64,000 nucleotides of DNA from Pseudoxanthomonas sp. J35 (lineage in GTDB: Bacteria > Pseudomonadota > Gammaproteobacteria > Xanthomonadales > Xanthomonadaceae), in contig NZ_KI911337.1 of the NCBI RefSeq assembly GCF_000513995.1, positions 51,523-115,522 on the forward strand, written 5' to 3'. Shown here piece by piece: positions 40,501-49,800 of this stretch (position 1 is the stretch's first letter; each line of letters opens with the position of its first letter). The notes under the pieces were generated by a model that was not told the DNA's origin, ran no database searches, and saw only the letters and a program-made list of their open reading frames with translations. The translations under genes were made by a program, and so were the position numbers.

Positions 40501-40588
40501 TCCGTACTACGACATCTCCTGGTTCGACTCGGTCGGTCGCACGATCAACCTGCAGTACACCCACCAGTTCGGCGGCAGCGGGCTGTAG
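37565..40588 (+). CDS. TonB-dependent receptor with STN signalling domain
   Basis: A 1007-aa outer-membrane receptor/transducer. Signal peptide 1-25 (LLLTLACSAVLAAQAAQA); STN domain about 27-105 (INVPAGDLAAALNALARQSDTQLVYRADDL) that contacts the FecR protein; TonB-box-like VVEIDTVTVTGSRI near 130; plug about 140-260 (APISVVTAEEIRANGF, QVDLRGLGPNHTLVLVNGRRI, VEVLTGSASAIYGSDAISGVVNFIL); beta barrel to the end. The barrel has several Cys and acidic loops (DDADDCSDYEEG). The C-terminus ends YTHQFGGSGL rather than in an aromatic residue. Substrate unknown; location suggests an aspartyl-peptide or cyanophycin-derived ligand, by inference only. Confidence 0.93.
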   Translation: MRHPSRVLLLTLACSAVLAAQAAQAAGPINVPAGDLAAALNALARQSDTQLVYRADDLRGRQTAGVQGAADTEQALQQLLQGSGFSARRDASGAVLVARVEPPARRRAPAPQAQEASAGSAPAGEPVVEIDTVTVTGSRIPRAQIEGPAPISVVTAEEIRANGFTSVPDVLRAMTQNGGETQSQQSASGADFSPGAQQVDLRGLGPNHTLVLVNGRRIADFPMPFKGRSNFTDISSIPIAMIERVEVLTGSASAIYGSDAISGVVNFILKKKADGTIVDMRLGTTTEGGGESFDASLVSGFGRGGFSGVYSIDVQSQTPLWAYERDIQDSTKDGPTANSQIARRAWLRTDWWDDYIDPGQATCDALSGQNGGTTYYAYRPRYGYYCGSDESIGYGTILSKRRGVNGYASLNYDFGNGHQWFADVQAGHHQVELFRDVSSWSYMAPDGNEEGYFYNQATGQVEYWQRQFSPEEMGGLDRGMVETTQKTFGLTTGFQGSFAADWDYEASLSWSQYKARISWPQIVAARANDLFLGPQLGVDDDGFPVFDADPSRLYRPLSRAEYDSIAARTVYHPQSETATLAATVSTADLFALPGGDAGFAATVEYGHQSYDLNPDPLATQYYYYSWKDSDGHGSRNRWAGAAELRMPLLESLSWSLAGRYDQYRYSGNSVGKATWSTGLEWRPLDSLLVRGSYGTAFRAPDLHYVYAGVGNDETSGNDYYNCLLDDADDCSDYEEGLIRTRAGNRDLEPETSTSWTAGFVWSPLEGLDLSADWFDIDMRDQVQDMSVDAILRDEAACRLGELPATSPTCVDALARVTRSANGSLYGISVAPINVARERTRGVDVAARYRLETGIGRFTLTFNHTWVKEHEFQQFPGDPVEDQFATNSGFDIPRTKSNASIGWDRGPWTVTLYGSRLGRLPNGWSYDQVWEDGDPGPWIPATYRYNASAQFRFNDHSRLSLAITNLANKMPPKDPTYTAYPYYDISWFDSVGRTINLQYTHQFGGSGL

Positions 40589-40612
40589 GCCGCGAGTCCA
40601 CCCGACAGCAAC

Positions 40613-40639
40613 CCACCGGGCCCCATGCGGGCCCGGTGG
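40613..40639 (+). terminator. Terminator after the TonB receptor gene
   Basis: CCACCGGGCCC (40613-40623) pairs with GGGCCCGGTGG (40629-40639), an 11-bp perfect stem, followed by CGTTTCG. It lies 25 bp past the receptor stop and before the convergent anmK. Confidence 0.65.
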
Positions 40640-40642
40640 CGT

Positions 40643-40677
40643 TTCGGGGTTCGGGGTTCGGGATTGGGGATTGGGGA
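40643..40677. repeat. TTCGGGG/TTGGGGA heptamer repeat
   Basis: Five 7-bp units (TTCGGGG twice, TTCGGGA, TTGGGGA twice) directly after the terminator. Same family as the heptamers at 55981 and 56064. Confidence 0.65.
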
Positions 40678-40696
40678 TTCGGCTGGACCTGGCGGG

Positions 40697-41809
40697 TCAG
40701 GCTGGATGCACCACGCCCAGCACGCGCGGGCCGCGCGCGCCGGTGACCGCCGGCAGGTTGCCGGGGCGGCCGGCCAGGGTCTGCCGCGCCAGCCAGGCGA
40801 AGGCCATCGCCTCGACGAAATCCGGATCCAGCCCGTAGGCGGCGGTGTCCTCGATCGCCACGCCCGGCAGGCGCGCGGCGAGGCGTTCGAGCAGGCGCGG
40901 ATTGCGCACGCCGCCGCCGCAGGCGATCACCCGCGTGGTGCCGGGCTGGTGCGCGAGCAGTGCCCCGGCGGCGGTGGCCGCGCTCAGTTCCAGCAGGGTC
41001 GCCTGCACGTCGGCCGGCGATTCGTGGCCGGCCAGCCGCGCCTGCACCCAGTCCAGGTGGAACTGCTCGCGGCCGGTGCTCTTCGGCGGCGGCAGCGCGA
41101 ACCACGGATCGTCCAGCAGCCGCTGCAGCAGCGCCGGGTCCACGCTGCCGCTGGCCGCGAACGCGCCGTCGGCGTCGAAGTCCGCGCCGGTATGGCGCTG
41201 GCACCAGGCATCGAGCAGGGCATTGGCCGGGCCGGTGTCGAAACCGCGCACCGCGCCGGCCCGCGGCAACAGGGTGTAGTTGCCGATCCCGCCGAGGTTG
41301 AGCACGGCGCGGTCTTCCTGCGGCGAATGCAGCAGGGCGGCGTGGAAGGCCGGCACCAGCGGCGCGCCATGGCCGCCGGCGGCGACGTCGCGGCGGCGGA
41401 AGTCGGCGACCGTGGCGATGCCGGTGCGCTCGGCGATCACGCTGCCGTCGCCGATCTGCATGGTGAACGGCGCCTCGCCGTGCGGGCGGTGGCGGATGGT
41501 CTGGCCGTGCGAGCCGATCGCCGCGACCTCTCCCGGCGCGACGCCGGCCGCCTCCAGCAGGCCCAGCGCGGCGTCGGCAAAGGCGACCGCCACCTGCACG
41601 TCGAGCCGGCCCAGTTCGTCCAGCGATTCCGGCTCGCCGCCCTGGCCCAGCGCGACCAGGCGCGCGCGCAGCTGCGACGCCCACGGCGTGGTGCGCGCGG
41701 CGAGCAGGCGCAGGCCGGCGGTGCCGGGGGTGTCGGGGAATTCGACCAGCGCGGCATCGATGCCGTCGGCGCTGGTGCCGGAGATCAGTCCGAGGAAGAG
41801 GCGTGACAT
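40697..41809 (-). CDS. anmK: Anhydro-N-acetylmuramic acid kinase
   Basis: Phosphorylates and opens 1,6-anhydroMurNAc to MurNAc-6-phosphate in peptidoglycan recycling; cytoplasmic, ATP-dependent. 370 aa with [84 protein letters not shown] and [13 protein letters not shown], all family blocks. ATG 41809. It is downstream of mepM on the same strand, and AmpG, the importer of its pathway, is encoded at 30.6 kb. Confidence 0.96.
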   Translation of the reverse strand: MSRLFLGLISGTSADGIDAALVEFPDTPGTAGLRLLAARTTPWASQLRARLVALGQGGEPESLDELGRLDVQVAVAFADAALGLLEAAGVAPGEVAAIGSHGQTIRHRPHGEAPFTMQIGDGSVIAERTGIATVADFRRRDVAAGGHGAPLVPAFHAALLHSPQEDRAVLNLGGIGNYTLLPRAGAVRGFDTGPANALLDAWCQRHTGADFDADGAFAASGSVDPALLQRLLDDPWFALPPPKSTGREQFHLDWVQARLAGHESPADVQATLLELSAATAAGALLAHQPGTTRVIACGGGVRNPRLLERLAARLPGVAIEDTAAYGLDPDFVEAMAFAWLARQTLAGRPGNLPAVTGARGPRVLGVVHPA

Positions 41810-41968
41810 GCGCGCATCGTAGCCCGGGCCGGCACGTCGCATCCGGGGCAGGTCACGTCGAGTGCGATGCGCGGGGTGGTGCGTCGGGCGTGGTGGTCCG
41901 CAGCCCGGGCACGCGCAGCCTGCGCTGGGCGGTCACGCCGGTGGCTCTGCGCCGGCGCGTGGCGGGGC

Positions 41969-43384
41969 TCAGCCGCGCTTTTCCTTCCTCGCCGGCACGT
42001 CGGCCTTGGCGTACAGCAGCGCTTCCATCGATTCCATGCGCGCCAGCGCCGGCGCGGTGGCGGCCTTGAACGCGGCCAGCTCGGCGCCCTTGAGCGGTTC
42101 CGGCGGCGGCATGGTCACCGACAGCGGGTTGCGGTGCTGGCCGTTGACGCGGAATTCGTAGTGCAGGTGCGGGCCGGTGGCCAGGCCGGTGGAACCGACG
42201 TAGCCGATCACCGTGCCCTGTCCGACCTGCTGGCCCTTGCGGACCTTGCCGAAGCGCGACATGTGCGCGTACAGCGTGGTGTGGCCGCGGCCGTGGTCGA
42301 GGATGACGACGTTGCCGTAGCCGCGCTGCTGGCCGACGAACTGCACCTTGGCGTCGCCGGCGGCCATGATCGGGGTGCCGGTGCTGGCCGCATAGTCGAC
42401 GCCCTTGTGCATGCGCATGCTGCCCAGTACCGGATGGCGGCGGGCGCCGAACTTCGAGGACAGGCGCGCATACGGGATCGGCATGCGGATGAAGCTCTTC
42501 TTCAGCGGCCGGCCGTCGGCGGTGAAGTACTCGGCCTTGCCGTTGCGCTCGAAGCGGAAGCCGGTATAGGTCTTGTTGCCGGTGGTGAAGCTGGCGGCGA
42601 GGATGCGGCCGGTGCCGATGCGCTCGCCGTCGCGCCAGGTCTCCTCGACCACGGCGCTGAAGCGGTCGCCCGGCTGCACGTCCTTGAAGTCGATGTCGTA
42701 GCGGAAGATCTCGTCGGTCAGCACCGCGATGGCGGCGGGGCTGAGCCCGGCCTTCACCGCCGAGGCGTACAGCGAGCGGTCGATCTCGGCGCTGGCCACG
42801 GCCACGCGGGTGGTGGTGGCGCGCTCGAGCACCTTCTCGCGGATGCTGTCGCCGCGCAGGTCCAGCTCCACGCGCTGGGTCGGGCTGCGGTCGAAGCGGA
42901 AGCCGCGCAGGCCGCCCTCGTGGTCAAGGGCGAAGCCCAGCTCGGCGCCCGGGCGCAGGCGGGTCAGCGGCTCGCGGTTGGCGGGGTTCTCGAGGATCCG
43001 GTGCATGGTCGCCACCGGCAGGCCCATGGTCTCGAACACCTGGCCCAGGGTCTGGCCGCGCTCGATCTCCACCACTTCCCAGAAGGTCTCGGTGCCGTCG
43101 CCGGCCGGCGCGCGCACGGTCAGCGGCGGCAGCTGCAGTGGCAGCACCGCGCTGGCCTGCGAGGCCGGCTGCAGCTGCGAGGAGAAACCGGGGACGATCG
43201 TGGCCAGCAGGGCGCCGAGGGTGGCGAACAGGCTGGCGTGGAGCCAGTGGCGGCGGGTCCAGCGCTGGTTGAAGGCGGCGGGAAACCGCTCTTTCAGCTT
43301 GCGGTGGAGGGTCTGGTGGTGAAGGATGCCGAGGCGGTCGTGGAACTGCTGCTTGCGGACGCGGCCGTGGTCGGTGAGGGGCAT
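41969..43384 (-). CDS. M23 peptidoglycan DD-endopeptidase, MepM-like
   Basis: A 471-aa zinc metallopeptidase that cuts peptidoglycan cross-links so the wall can grow. A basic cytoplasmic tail leads to one membrane span at about 46-66 (LHASLFATLGALLATIVPGF), an OapA/LysM-like region (VVEIERGQTLGQVFETMGLP near 105), and the LytM domain at about 330-440 with zinc ligands in MRMHKGVDYAA (His, Asp) and HLHYEF (catalytic and ligand His). ATG 43384 begins MPLTDHGRVRKQQF. A clear sigma70-type promoter lies upstream. Divergent from tyrS, upstream of anmK. Confidence 0.92.
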   Translation of the reverse strand: MPLTDHGRVRKQQFHDRLGILHHQTLHRKLKERFPAAFNQRWTRRHWLHASLFATLGALLATIVPGFSSQLQPASQASAVLPLQLPPLTVRAPAGDGTETFWEVVEIERGQTLGQVFETMGLPVATMHRILENPANREPLTRLRPGAELGFALDHEGGLRGFRFDRSPTQRVELDLRGDSIREKVLERATTTRVAVASAEIDRSLYASAVKAGLSPAAIAVLTDEIFRYDIDFKDVQPGDRFSAVVEETWRDGERIGTGRILAASFTTGNKTYTGFRFERNGKAEYFTADGRPLKKSFIRMPIPYARLSSKFGARRHPVLGSMRMHKGVDYAASTGTPIMAAGDAKVQFVGQQRGYGNVVILDHGRGHTTLYAHMSRFGKVRKGQQVGQGTVIGYVGSTGLATGPHLHYEFRVNGQHRNPLSVTMPPPEPLKGAELAAFKAATAPALARMESMEALLYAKADVPARKEKRG

Positions 43385-43430
43385 GCTTGACTTCCTTCAC
43401 GGGACCCCGGGGTGCGGCCCACTGGCGGGT

Positions 43431-43459
43431 AAAATAGACACCTCAAACTAGTGCGTCAA
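43431..43459 (-). promoter_or_regulatory. Sigma70 promoter of the mepM-like gene
   Basis: On the minus strand TTGACG (43459-43454), 17-bp spacer, TATTTT (43436-43431), about 46 bases before the ATG at 43384. Spacing is ideal and the -35 has five of six consensus bases. Confidence 0.7.
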
Positions 43460-43553
43460 ACCATTGATGGTGCTGGACTTTCATCTGGCCTTCCGGTTAA
43501 CCCGCACGTAACATTCCATTCAAGTTTGTCATCGCCCCACGCCTGGAGTCCCC

Positions 43554-44771
43554 GTGTTTTCCGAGAAGTCCGTCGAAGAATCCCTCGCCCTCATCGGTCG
43601 CGGCGCCGATGAGATCCTCAAGCGCGAGGATCTGGAGGCGCGGCTGAAGCTCGGCCGCCCGCTGCGGGTCAAGGCGGGCTTCGACCCGACGGCGCCGGAC
43701 CTGCACCTGGGCCATACGGTGCTGCTGAACAAGATGCGGCAGTTCCAGGACCTGGGCCACCAGGTGATCTTCCTGATCGGCGACTTCACCGGGATGATCG
43801 GCGACCCGACCGGCAAGAACGCCACCCGCAAGCCGCTGTCGCGCGAGGACGTGCTGGCCAATGCCGAGACCTACGCCGAGCAGGTGTTCAAGGTGCTGGA
43901 CCGCGAGCGCACCGAGGTCCGCTTCAACAGCGAGTGGTTCGGCAAGATGTCGGCCGCGGACATGATCCGCCTGGCCGGCCAGCACACGGTGGCGCGCATG
44001 CTCGAGCGCGACGACTTCTCCAAGCGCTTCGCGGCGCAGCAGTCGATCGCCATCCACGAGTTCCTCTACCCGCTGGTGCAGGGCTACGACTCGGTGGCGC
44101 TGCAGGCCGACGTGGAGCTGGGCGGCACCGACCAGAAGTTCAACCTGCTGATGGGCCGCGGCCTGCAGGAGCACTACGGGCAGGCGCCGCAGGTGGTGCT
44201 GACCATGCCGCTGCTGGAAGGCCTGGACGGCGTCAACAAGATGAGCAAGTCGCTGGGCAACTACGTCGGCATCGCCGAGCCGGCGATCGACATCGTCAAC
44301 AAGACGATGAAGATCGGCGACGAGCTGATGTGGAAGTGGATCGAGCTGCTGAGCTTCGAGATCTCCGCCGAGGAGGCGCGCAAGCTGCGCGAGGACGTGG
44401 CCGCGGGCATGAACCCGCGCGACATCAAGCTGCGCCTGGCGCGCGAGCTGGCCACGCGCTTCCACGACGCGGCCGCGGCGGAAACGGCAATCGCCGGCTG
44501 GCACGCTGCGGTCACCGGCCAGGGCGACACTTCGCTGCTGCCGCTGCAGGACGTCGCGGTGCCGGCCGAGGGCCTGCGCATCGCCGCGCTGCTGACCGCC
44601 GCCGGCATCACGCCGTCCAACTCGGAGGCCAACCGCAAGCTCAAGGAACGGGCGGTGAAGGTCGACGGCGAGGTGGTCGAGGACGCTTCCAGGGTGTTCG
44701 CGCCGGGCTTCGAGGGCGTGCTCCAGGTCGGCAAGCGCAACTTCGCGCGCGTCCGCCTGGTCGTGGGTTGA
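43554..44771 (+). CDS. tyrS: Tyrosyl-tRNA synthetase
   Basis: Class I aminoacyl-tRNA synthetase charging tRNA-Tyr. 405 aa with [28 protein letters not shown] (HIGH as HLGH), [15 protein letters not shown] for tyrosine binding, [11 protein letters not shown] near 230 and a C-terminal S4 RNA-binding domain ([24 protein letters not shown]). This is the TyrZ-like form common in proteobacteria such as Xanthomonas. Start GTG 43554 gives the family N-terminus ([22 protein letters not shown]); GGAG precedes it. Confidence 0.96.
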   Translation: MFSEKSVEESLALIGRGADEILKREDLEARLKLGRPLRVKAGFDPTAPDLHLGHTVLLNKMRQFQDLGHQVIFLIGDFTGMIGDPTGKNATRKPLSREDVLANAETYAEQVFKVLDRERTEVRFNSEWFGKMSAADMIRLAGQHTVARMLERDDFSKRFAAQQSIAIHEFLYPLVQGYDSVALQADVELGGTDQKFNLLMGRGLQEHYGQAPQVVLTMPLLEGLDGVNKMSKSLGNYVGIAEPAIDIVNKTMKIGDELMWKWIELLSFEISAEEARKLREDVAAGMNPRDIKLRLARELATRFHDAAAAETAIAGWHAAVTGQGDTSLLPLQDVAVPAEGLRIAALLTAAGITPSNSEANRKLKERAVKVDGEVVEDASRVFAPGFEGVLQVGKRNFARVRLVVG

Positions 44772-44792
44772 TCTCTTCAACAACAGCAACAG

Positions 44793-44990
44793 CGACAGCG
44801 ACGGGGTTGGGCTGAGCTGGCTTCGGACGGAGCCGCGGCAGCACGGGGGTATGCCGCATCGCGCGGTTCCGCGTCCTGCTCCAACGCGCGAACGCAGCAC
44901 ATCCATGTGCTGCTTGCGGCATACCCCCGCGCTACCGCGTTTTCGGGCGCGTTTGGGTCGTGGCTTCGATCTTCGTCTCACTCTCCCGCC
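44793..44990. repeat. Long palindromic repeat, copy 1
   Basis: About 200 bp, repeated at 45165-45376 at high identity. It holds the short hairpin GGCTTCGGACGGAGCC (44819-44834), an outer inverted repeat GGGGGTATGCCGCA (44845-44858) / TGCGGCATACCCCC (44915-44928), and an inner hairpin GCAGCACAT/ATGTGCTGC around CC (44894-44913). Short frames in it are not coding. The 732-bp gap 44772-45503 consists of these two copies plus unique sequence. Confidence 0.8.
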
Positions 44991-45164
44991 GCGGTGAGAC
45001 CGCATGTCCGCGCAGCACTGGCGCGCATGCCGTCGAACGTTGGCGCCGTGGACGCGGGCCGCGGCGCGGAGCAGGGCAGGGCAGGGAGAGGGTCTGGTCC
45101 CGACTGATGGTTTCGGCACGCGGGTGGCGTGACATCCGACTGCTCAGGTGGCGACGTCGGGTAT

Positions 45165-45376
45165 CGACAGCAACGGCAACGGGGTTGGGTTGAGCTGGCT
45201 TCGGGCGGAGCCGCGGCAGCACGGGGGTATGCCGCATCGCCCGGTTCCGCGTCCTGCTCCAACGCGTGAACGCAGCACATCCACGTGCTGCTTGCAGCAT
45301 ACCCCGCGCTACCGCGTCTTCGGGTTGCTCTTGGGACGTGGCTTCGTTCTTTTCTCCCCTCTCCCGATCCCCGCAT
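45165..45376. repeat. Long palindromic repeat, copy 2
   Basis: Second copy of the element at 44793, same orientation, 372 bp later. The left arm GGGGGTATGCCGCA (45223-45236) is identical to copy 1. The right arm reads TGCAGCATACCCC (45293-45305), with one substitution and one base fewer, so the outer stem is weakened. The small hairpin is GGCTTCGGGCGGAGCC (45198-45213). Confidence 0.8.
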
Positions 45377-45503
45377 CGCGCCCCGCCCGCGTCCATCGGC
45401 CGCGGGCGTTTGGCGGCATGCGCGCCAGTGGCGCGCAACATGCCGCCTCACTCCAGGGAAAAGAGGGGCTGGAACCCGGATGCGGCCTTTGGCCTTATCC
45501 GGG

Positions 45504-46655
45504 CTACAGCGTGTGGGTGACCACGCAGTCGCGGCCGGCGCGCTTGGCGGTGTAGAGGGCCTCGTCGGCAGCGCGCATCAGCATCGACAGCGACATCGGC
45601 CGGTTGCACAGCGATACGCCGAGGCTGGCGGTGACGCGGACCGGCGGGGCGGGCGGGTCCATGCGCATGGTCGCCAGGGCGATGCGGATGCGTTCGGCCA
45701 GCTGCTGCGCGTTGCGGGCGTCCGGGCCGGTCACCACGATCACGAACTCCTCGCCGCCGGTGCGGGCGAACACGTCGTACTCGCGGGTCTGGCCGCGGAT
45801 CGTGTCGCTGGTCTTCTGCAGCACCAGGTCGCCGATCTCGTGGCCGTAGCGGTCGTTGACCCGCTTGAAGCGGTCCAGGTCCAGTGCGATCACCGCCAGG
45901 TGCGCTTCACGGGTGAGCCGTTCCAGGTCCGGGTCGAGGCGGGCGAACAGGCCGCGGCGGTTGAGGGTGCCGGTGAGCGGGTCGAGCATCGCGGTCTGGC
46001 GCAGCGATTCGGCGGCGCGGAAGCTGGCCAGCATCAGCATGCAGAAGTTGATCAGGTACCACAGCGACAGGTCGACGTTGACCCAGGCGTCGTTGGGCCC
46101 GTACTGGCCGGTCAGCGCCTGCAGCAGGTCGCGCGCGTACAGCCAGGCCAGCACCGCCGCGCCGATCACCATCAGCCGCGCCGGCACCCGCAGCGGCGGC
46201 ACGTCGAGGTGGCGCAGCTGCCACAGCATCACCCCCAGCAGGACCAGCTCGGCCAGGCTCATCGCCGCGCCCTGGCCGTCGATCGCGTCGCCGGCCAGCC
46301 AGGCCAGCAGCGACAGCGCGGCCAGCGCCGGGACCAGCAGCCATTCGCTGCGGGTCTGCTCGCGCTGCTGCACGAACTTGATCACCGAGCCGGCCAGCAC
46401 CGCCAGTCCGCCGCAGGCGAACATCCCGCCCGCCGCGGCCACCGGGGCGGTCGCGGCGGTGGCGCCGGCGCGCTCCAGCTGCTGGGCGGTGCCGTCGAGC
46501 ATCGCCGCGCCGAGCGAGTAGAAGAAGTGTCCCACGCCCCAGGAAGCGATGCCGCGCACGCCGCGCGAGACCCGCGACACGTACCAGAACAGGCCCAGCA
46601 GGATGAACGCCAGGGCGCAGTCGGCCAGCAGCAGGTTGTAGAAGTCGGTGGTCAT
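45504..46655 (-). CDS. Membrane GGDEF diguanylate cyclase
   Basis: A 383-aa inner-membrane protein. About seven predicted spans in residues 5-215 (LLLADCALAFILLGLFWYV, GMFACGGLAVLAGSVIKFV, WLLVPALAALSLLAWLAG, LAELVLLGVMLWQL and others) are followed by a cytoplasmic GGDEF domain (about 225-380) with the active GGEEF motif in ARTGGEEFVIVV. Expected to make c-di-GMP in response to a signal sensed in or at the membrane; no recognised sensor domain. ATG 46655 is preferred to the longer frame to 46757. It stands alone next to the repeat region. Confidence 0.88.
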   Translation of the reverse strand: MTTDFYNLLLADCALAFILLGLFWYVSRVSRGVRGIASWGVGHFFYSLGAAMLDGTAQQLERAGATAATAPVAAAGGMFACGGLAVLAGSVIKFVQQREQTRSEWLLVPALAALSLLAWLAGDAIDGQGAAMSLAELVLLGVMLWQLRHLDVPPLRVPARLMVIGAAVLAWLYARDLLQALTGQYGPNDAWVNVDLSLWYLINFCMLMLASFRAAESLRQTAMLDPLTGTLNRRGLFARLDPDLERLTREAHLAVIALDLDRFKRVNDRYGHEIGDLVLQKTSDTIRGQTREYDVFARTGGEEFVIVVTGPDARNAQQLAERIRIALATMRMDPPAPPVRVTASLGVSLCNRPMSLSMLMRAADEALYTAKRAGRDCVVTHTL

Positions 46656-46877
46656 CCGCCTCCCCGGGCAGCGCGATCGCGGTGCCAGAACGACTATAGC
46701 GGCCAACCGCGGCCGCAAGCGGCCAAGGACGTCACGGAACCGCGGTGACGGGCGCACGGGGCCGCCCCGGCCGGCGGCCGGGACGGGGACAGGCGGGAGG
46801 GGCGCCCGCGGCCGCCGCTGGGCGGGCCCCGGCCGGGCGGGCGAAGGGCGGCGCGGGGAGCGGCCGCCCTGCCGGGC

Positions 46878-49800
46878 TCAGTCGCCCAGGGTCAGCAGCG
46901 AGGCGTTGCCGCCGGCGGCGGTGGTGTTCACCGTCACCGTCTTCTCGGTGGCGAAGCGCAGCAGGTAGTGCGGGCCGCCGGCCTTGGGGCCGGTGCCGGA
47001 CAGGCCCTGGCCGCCGAACGGCTGCACGCCGACCACCGCGCCGATCTGGTTGCGGTTGACGTAGATGTTGCCGACCCTGGCCCGCGAGGCGATCCGCTCG
47101 ACGGTTTCGTCGATGCGCGAGTGGATGCCCAGGGTCAGCCCGTAGCCGGTGGCGTTGACCTGGTCGATCACCGCGTCGAGCTGGTCGGCCTTCCAGCGCA
47201 CCACGTGCAGGACCGGGCCGAACACCTCGCGCTGCAGCTGCGCCAGCGACTGCAGCTCGTAGGCGCGCGGCAGGAAGAAGGTGCCGTGCTCGAGCGACGC
47301 ATCCGACGGGGCGATGGCGATCAGCTTCGCCTCGGCGTCCATCCGCCGCGCGTGCGCTTCCAGCACCGAACGGGCGTCCTCGTCGATCACCGGGCCGACG
47401 TCGGTGGACAGCAGGCCCGGGTCGCCGACCTTCAGCTCGGCCATCGCGCCGGCGAGCATGGTCACCACCTTGTCGGCGATGTCCTCCTGCACGAACAGCA
47501 CGCGCGCGGCCGAGCAGCGCTGGCCGGCGGAAGTGAACGCGGAGGCGATGGCGTCCTTGACCAGCTGCTCGGGCAGCGCCGAGGAGTCGGCGATCAGCGC
47601 GTTCTGGCCGCCGGTCTCGGCGATCAGCACCGCGATCGGCGCTTCCTCGCGCGCGGCCAGGGCGCGGTTGATCGCGCGCGCGGTCTCGGTCGAGCCGGTG
47701 AAGGCCACGCCGGCCACGCGCGGGTCGGAGGTCAGCGCCGCGCCGACGGTGGCGCCGTCGCCCGGCACGAACTGCAGCACTTCGGTGGGCACGCCGGCTT
47801 CGTGCAGCAGCTTCACCGCGGCGTGGCCGACCAGGTTGGTCTGCTCGGCCGGCTTGGCGATGACGCTGTTGCCGGCAGCCAGCGCCGCGGCCACCTGGCC
47901 CAGGAAGATCGCCAGCGGGAAGTTCCACGGGCTGATGCAGACGAACACGCCGCGACCCTGCAGGCGCAGCTCGTTGGATTCGCCGGTCGGGCCGGGCAGG
48001 TGCTCCGGCGCGCCGAACTGGCGCCGCGCCTGGCCGGCGTAGTAGCGCAGGAAGTCGACCGCCTCGCGCACCTCGGCCACCGAGTCGGGCAGGGTCTTGC
48101 CGGCCTCGCGCACGCACAGGGCCATGAACTGCGCCATGCGCTGCTCGAGCAGGTCGGCGGCGTGCTCGAGGATCGCGGCGCGGCTGGCGGCCGGGGTGCG
48201 ATCCCAGGCCGGCTGCGCGGCGGCGGCGTTGGCCAGCGCGCGCTGCACGGTGGCCGCGTCGGCCGGCTGCCAGTGGCCGACGACCTGGCGGCGGTCGGCC
48301 GGGCTGGTCACCGGCAGCGAGGCCTCCGCCGGGGTCGCGCCGGGCACCAGCGGACCGGCGCTGTACGGGCCGGCGTGCTCGCCCAGGCGCGCGGCCAGGG
48401 CCTTCAGTTCGAGGTCGTCGGCGAGGTTGGCGCCCATGGAGTTGTTCCTGTCGAAGCCTTGCTGGATGTAGAGGTCGCGCGGCAGCGGAATGCGCGGATG
48501 GGGGATCGATTCGAAGCCGGAGACGGTGGCCACCGGGTCCTGGACCAGGTCGGACACCGGCACGTTCTCGTCGGTGATGCGGTTGACGAAGCTGGAGTTG
48601 GCGCCGTTCTCGAGCAGGCGGCGCACCAGGTACGGCAGCAGGTCCTCGTGGCTGCCCACCGGTGCGTACACGCGGCACGGCACGCCCAGGCGGTCGGCCG
48701 GCACCACTTCGGCGTAGAGGTCGTCGCCCATGCCGTGCAGCTTCTGGTGCTCGTACGGGCGGCCGTCGGCGATGGCGCGGATCGCGGCGATGGTCTGAGC
48801 GTTGTGCGTGGCGAACATCGGGTAGATCGCGTCGCTGTTGGCGAACATGCGCCTGGCCGTGGCCAGGTAGGACACGTCGGTGTTCTGCTTGCGGGTGAAC
48901 ACCGGGTAGCCCGGCAGGCCCTCGACCTGGGCGCGCTTGATCTCCGCGTCCCAGTACGCGCCCTTGACCAGGCGCACCGGGATGCGCCGGCCGACGCGGC
49001 GCGCCAGCCCGGCGAGGAAGTCGATCACGAACGGCGCGCGCTTCTGGTAGGCCTGCACCGCCAGGCCGTAGCCTTCCCAGCCGCCCAGGGTCGGGTGCGA
49101 GTAGGTGGCCTCGATGACGTCCAGCGACAGCTCCAGGCGGTCGCTTTCCTCGGCGTCGACGGTGTAGCCGATGCCGTAGGAGCGGGCCAGCTGCGCCAGT
49201 TCCAGCACCGCCGGCGCCAGCTCGACCATCACCCGCTCGCGCTTGGCGTGCTCGTAGCGCGGGAACAGCGCCGACAGCTTGATCGAGATGCTCGGCGCGG
49301 CGAACACGTCCGAGCCGACGTAGTTGCCGCTGCGGCCGATGGCGTGGATCGCGTCGCGGTACGCCTGCAGGTAGCGCTGTGCGTCCTTCATGGTCAGCGC
49401 GCCTTCGCCGAGCATGTCGAACGAGTAGCGGTAGCTGGCGTTGTCGCCCTTCTTCGAGCGCGCCAGCGCCTCGCCGATGGTGCGGCCCATGACGAACTGG
49501 TGGCCCATGATCCGCATCGCCTGGCGCACGGCCAGGCGCACCACCGGCTCGCCGATGCGGCCGACCAGGCGCTTGAAGGCGCCGGGCACGTCGTGGCGGG
49601 TCATGTCGTTGAGGTTGACCAGCTTGCCGGTGAGCATCAGGCCCCAGGTCGAGGCGTTCACCAGCACCGATTCGCTCTGGCCCAGGTGCTTCTCCCAGTC
49701 GGCATCGCCGAGCTTGTCGCGGATCAGGCGGTCGGCGGTGTCCTGGTCGGGGATGCGCAGCAGCGCCTCGGCCACGCACATCAGCAGCACGCCTTCCTCG

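Noticed and set aside
44785..45560. Several short frames in the gap after tyrS
   Set aside because: They lie inside the duplicated palindromic elements and differ between the two copies by frame-changing gaps.
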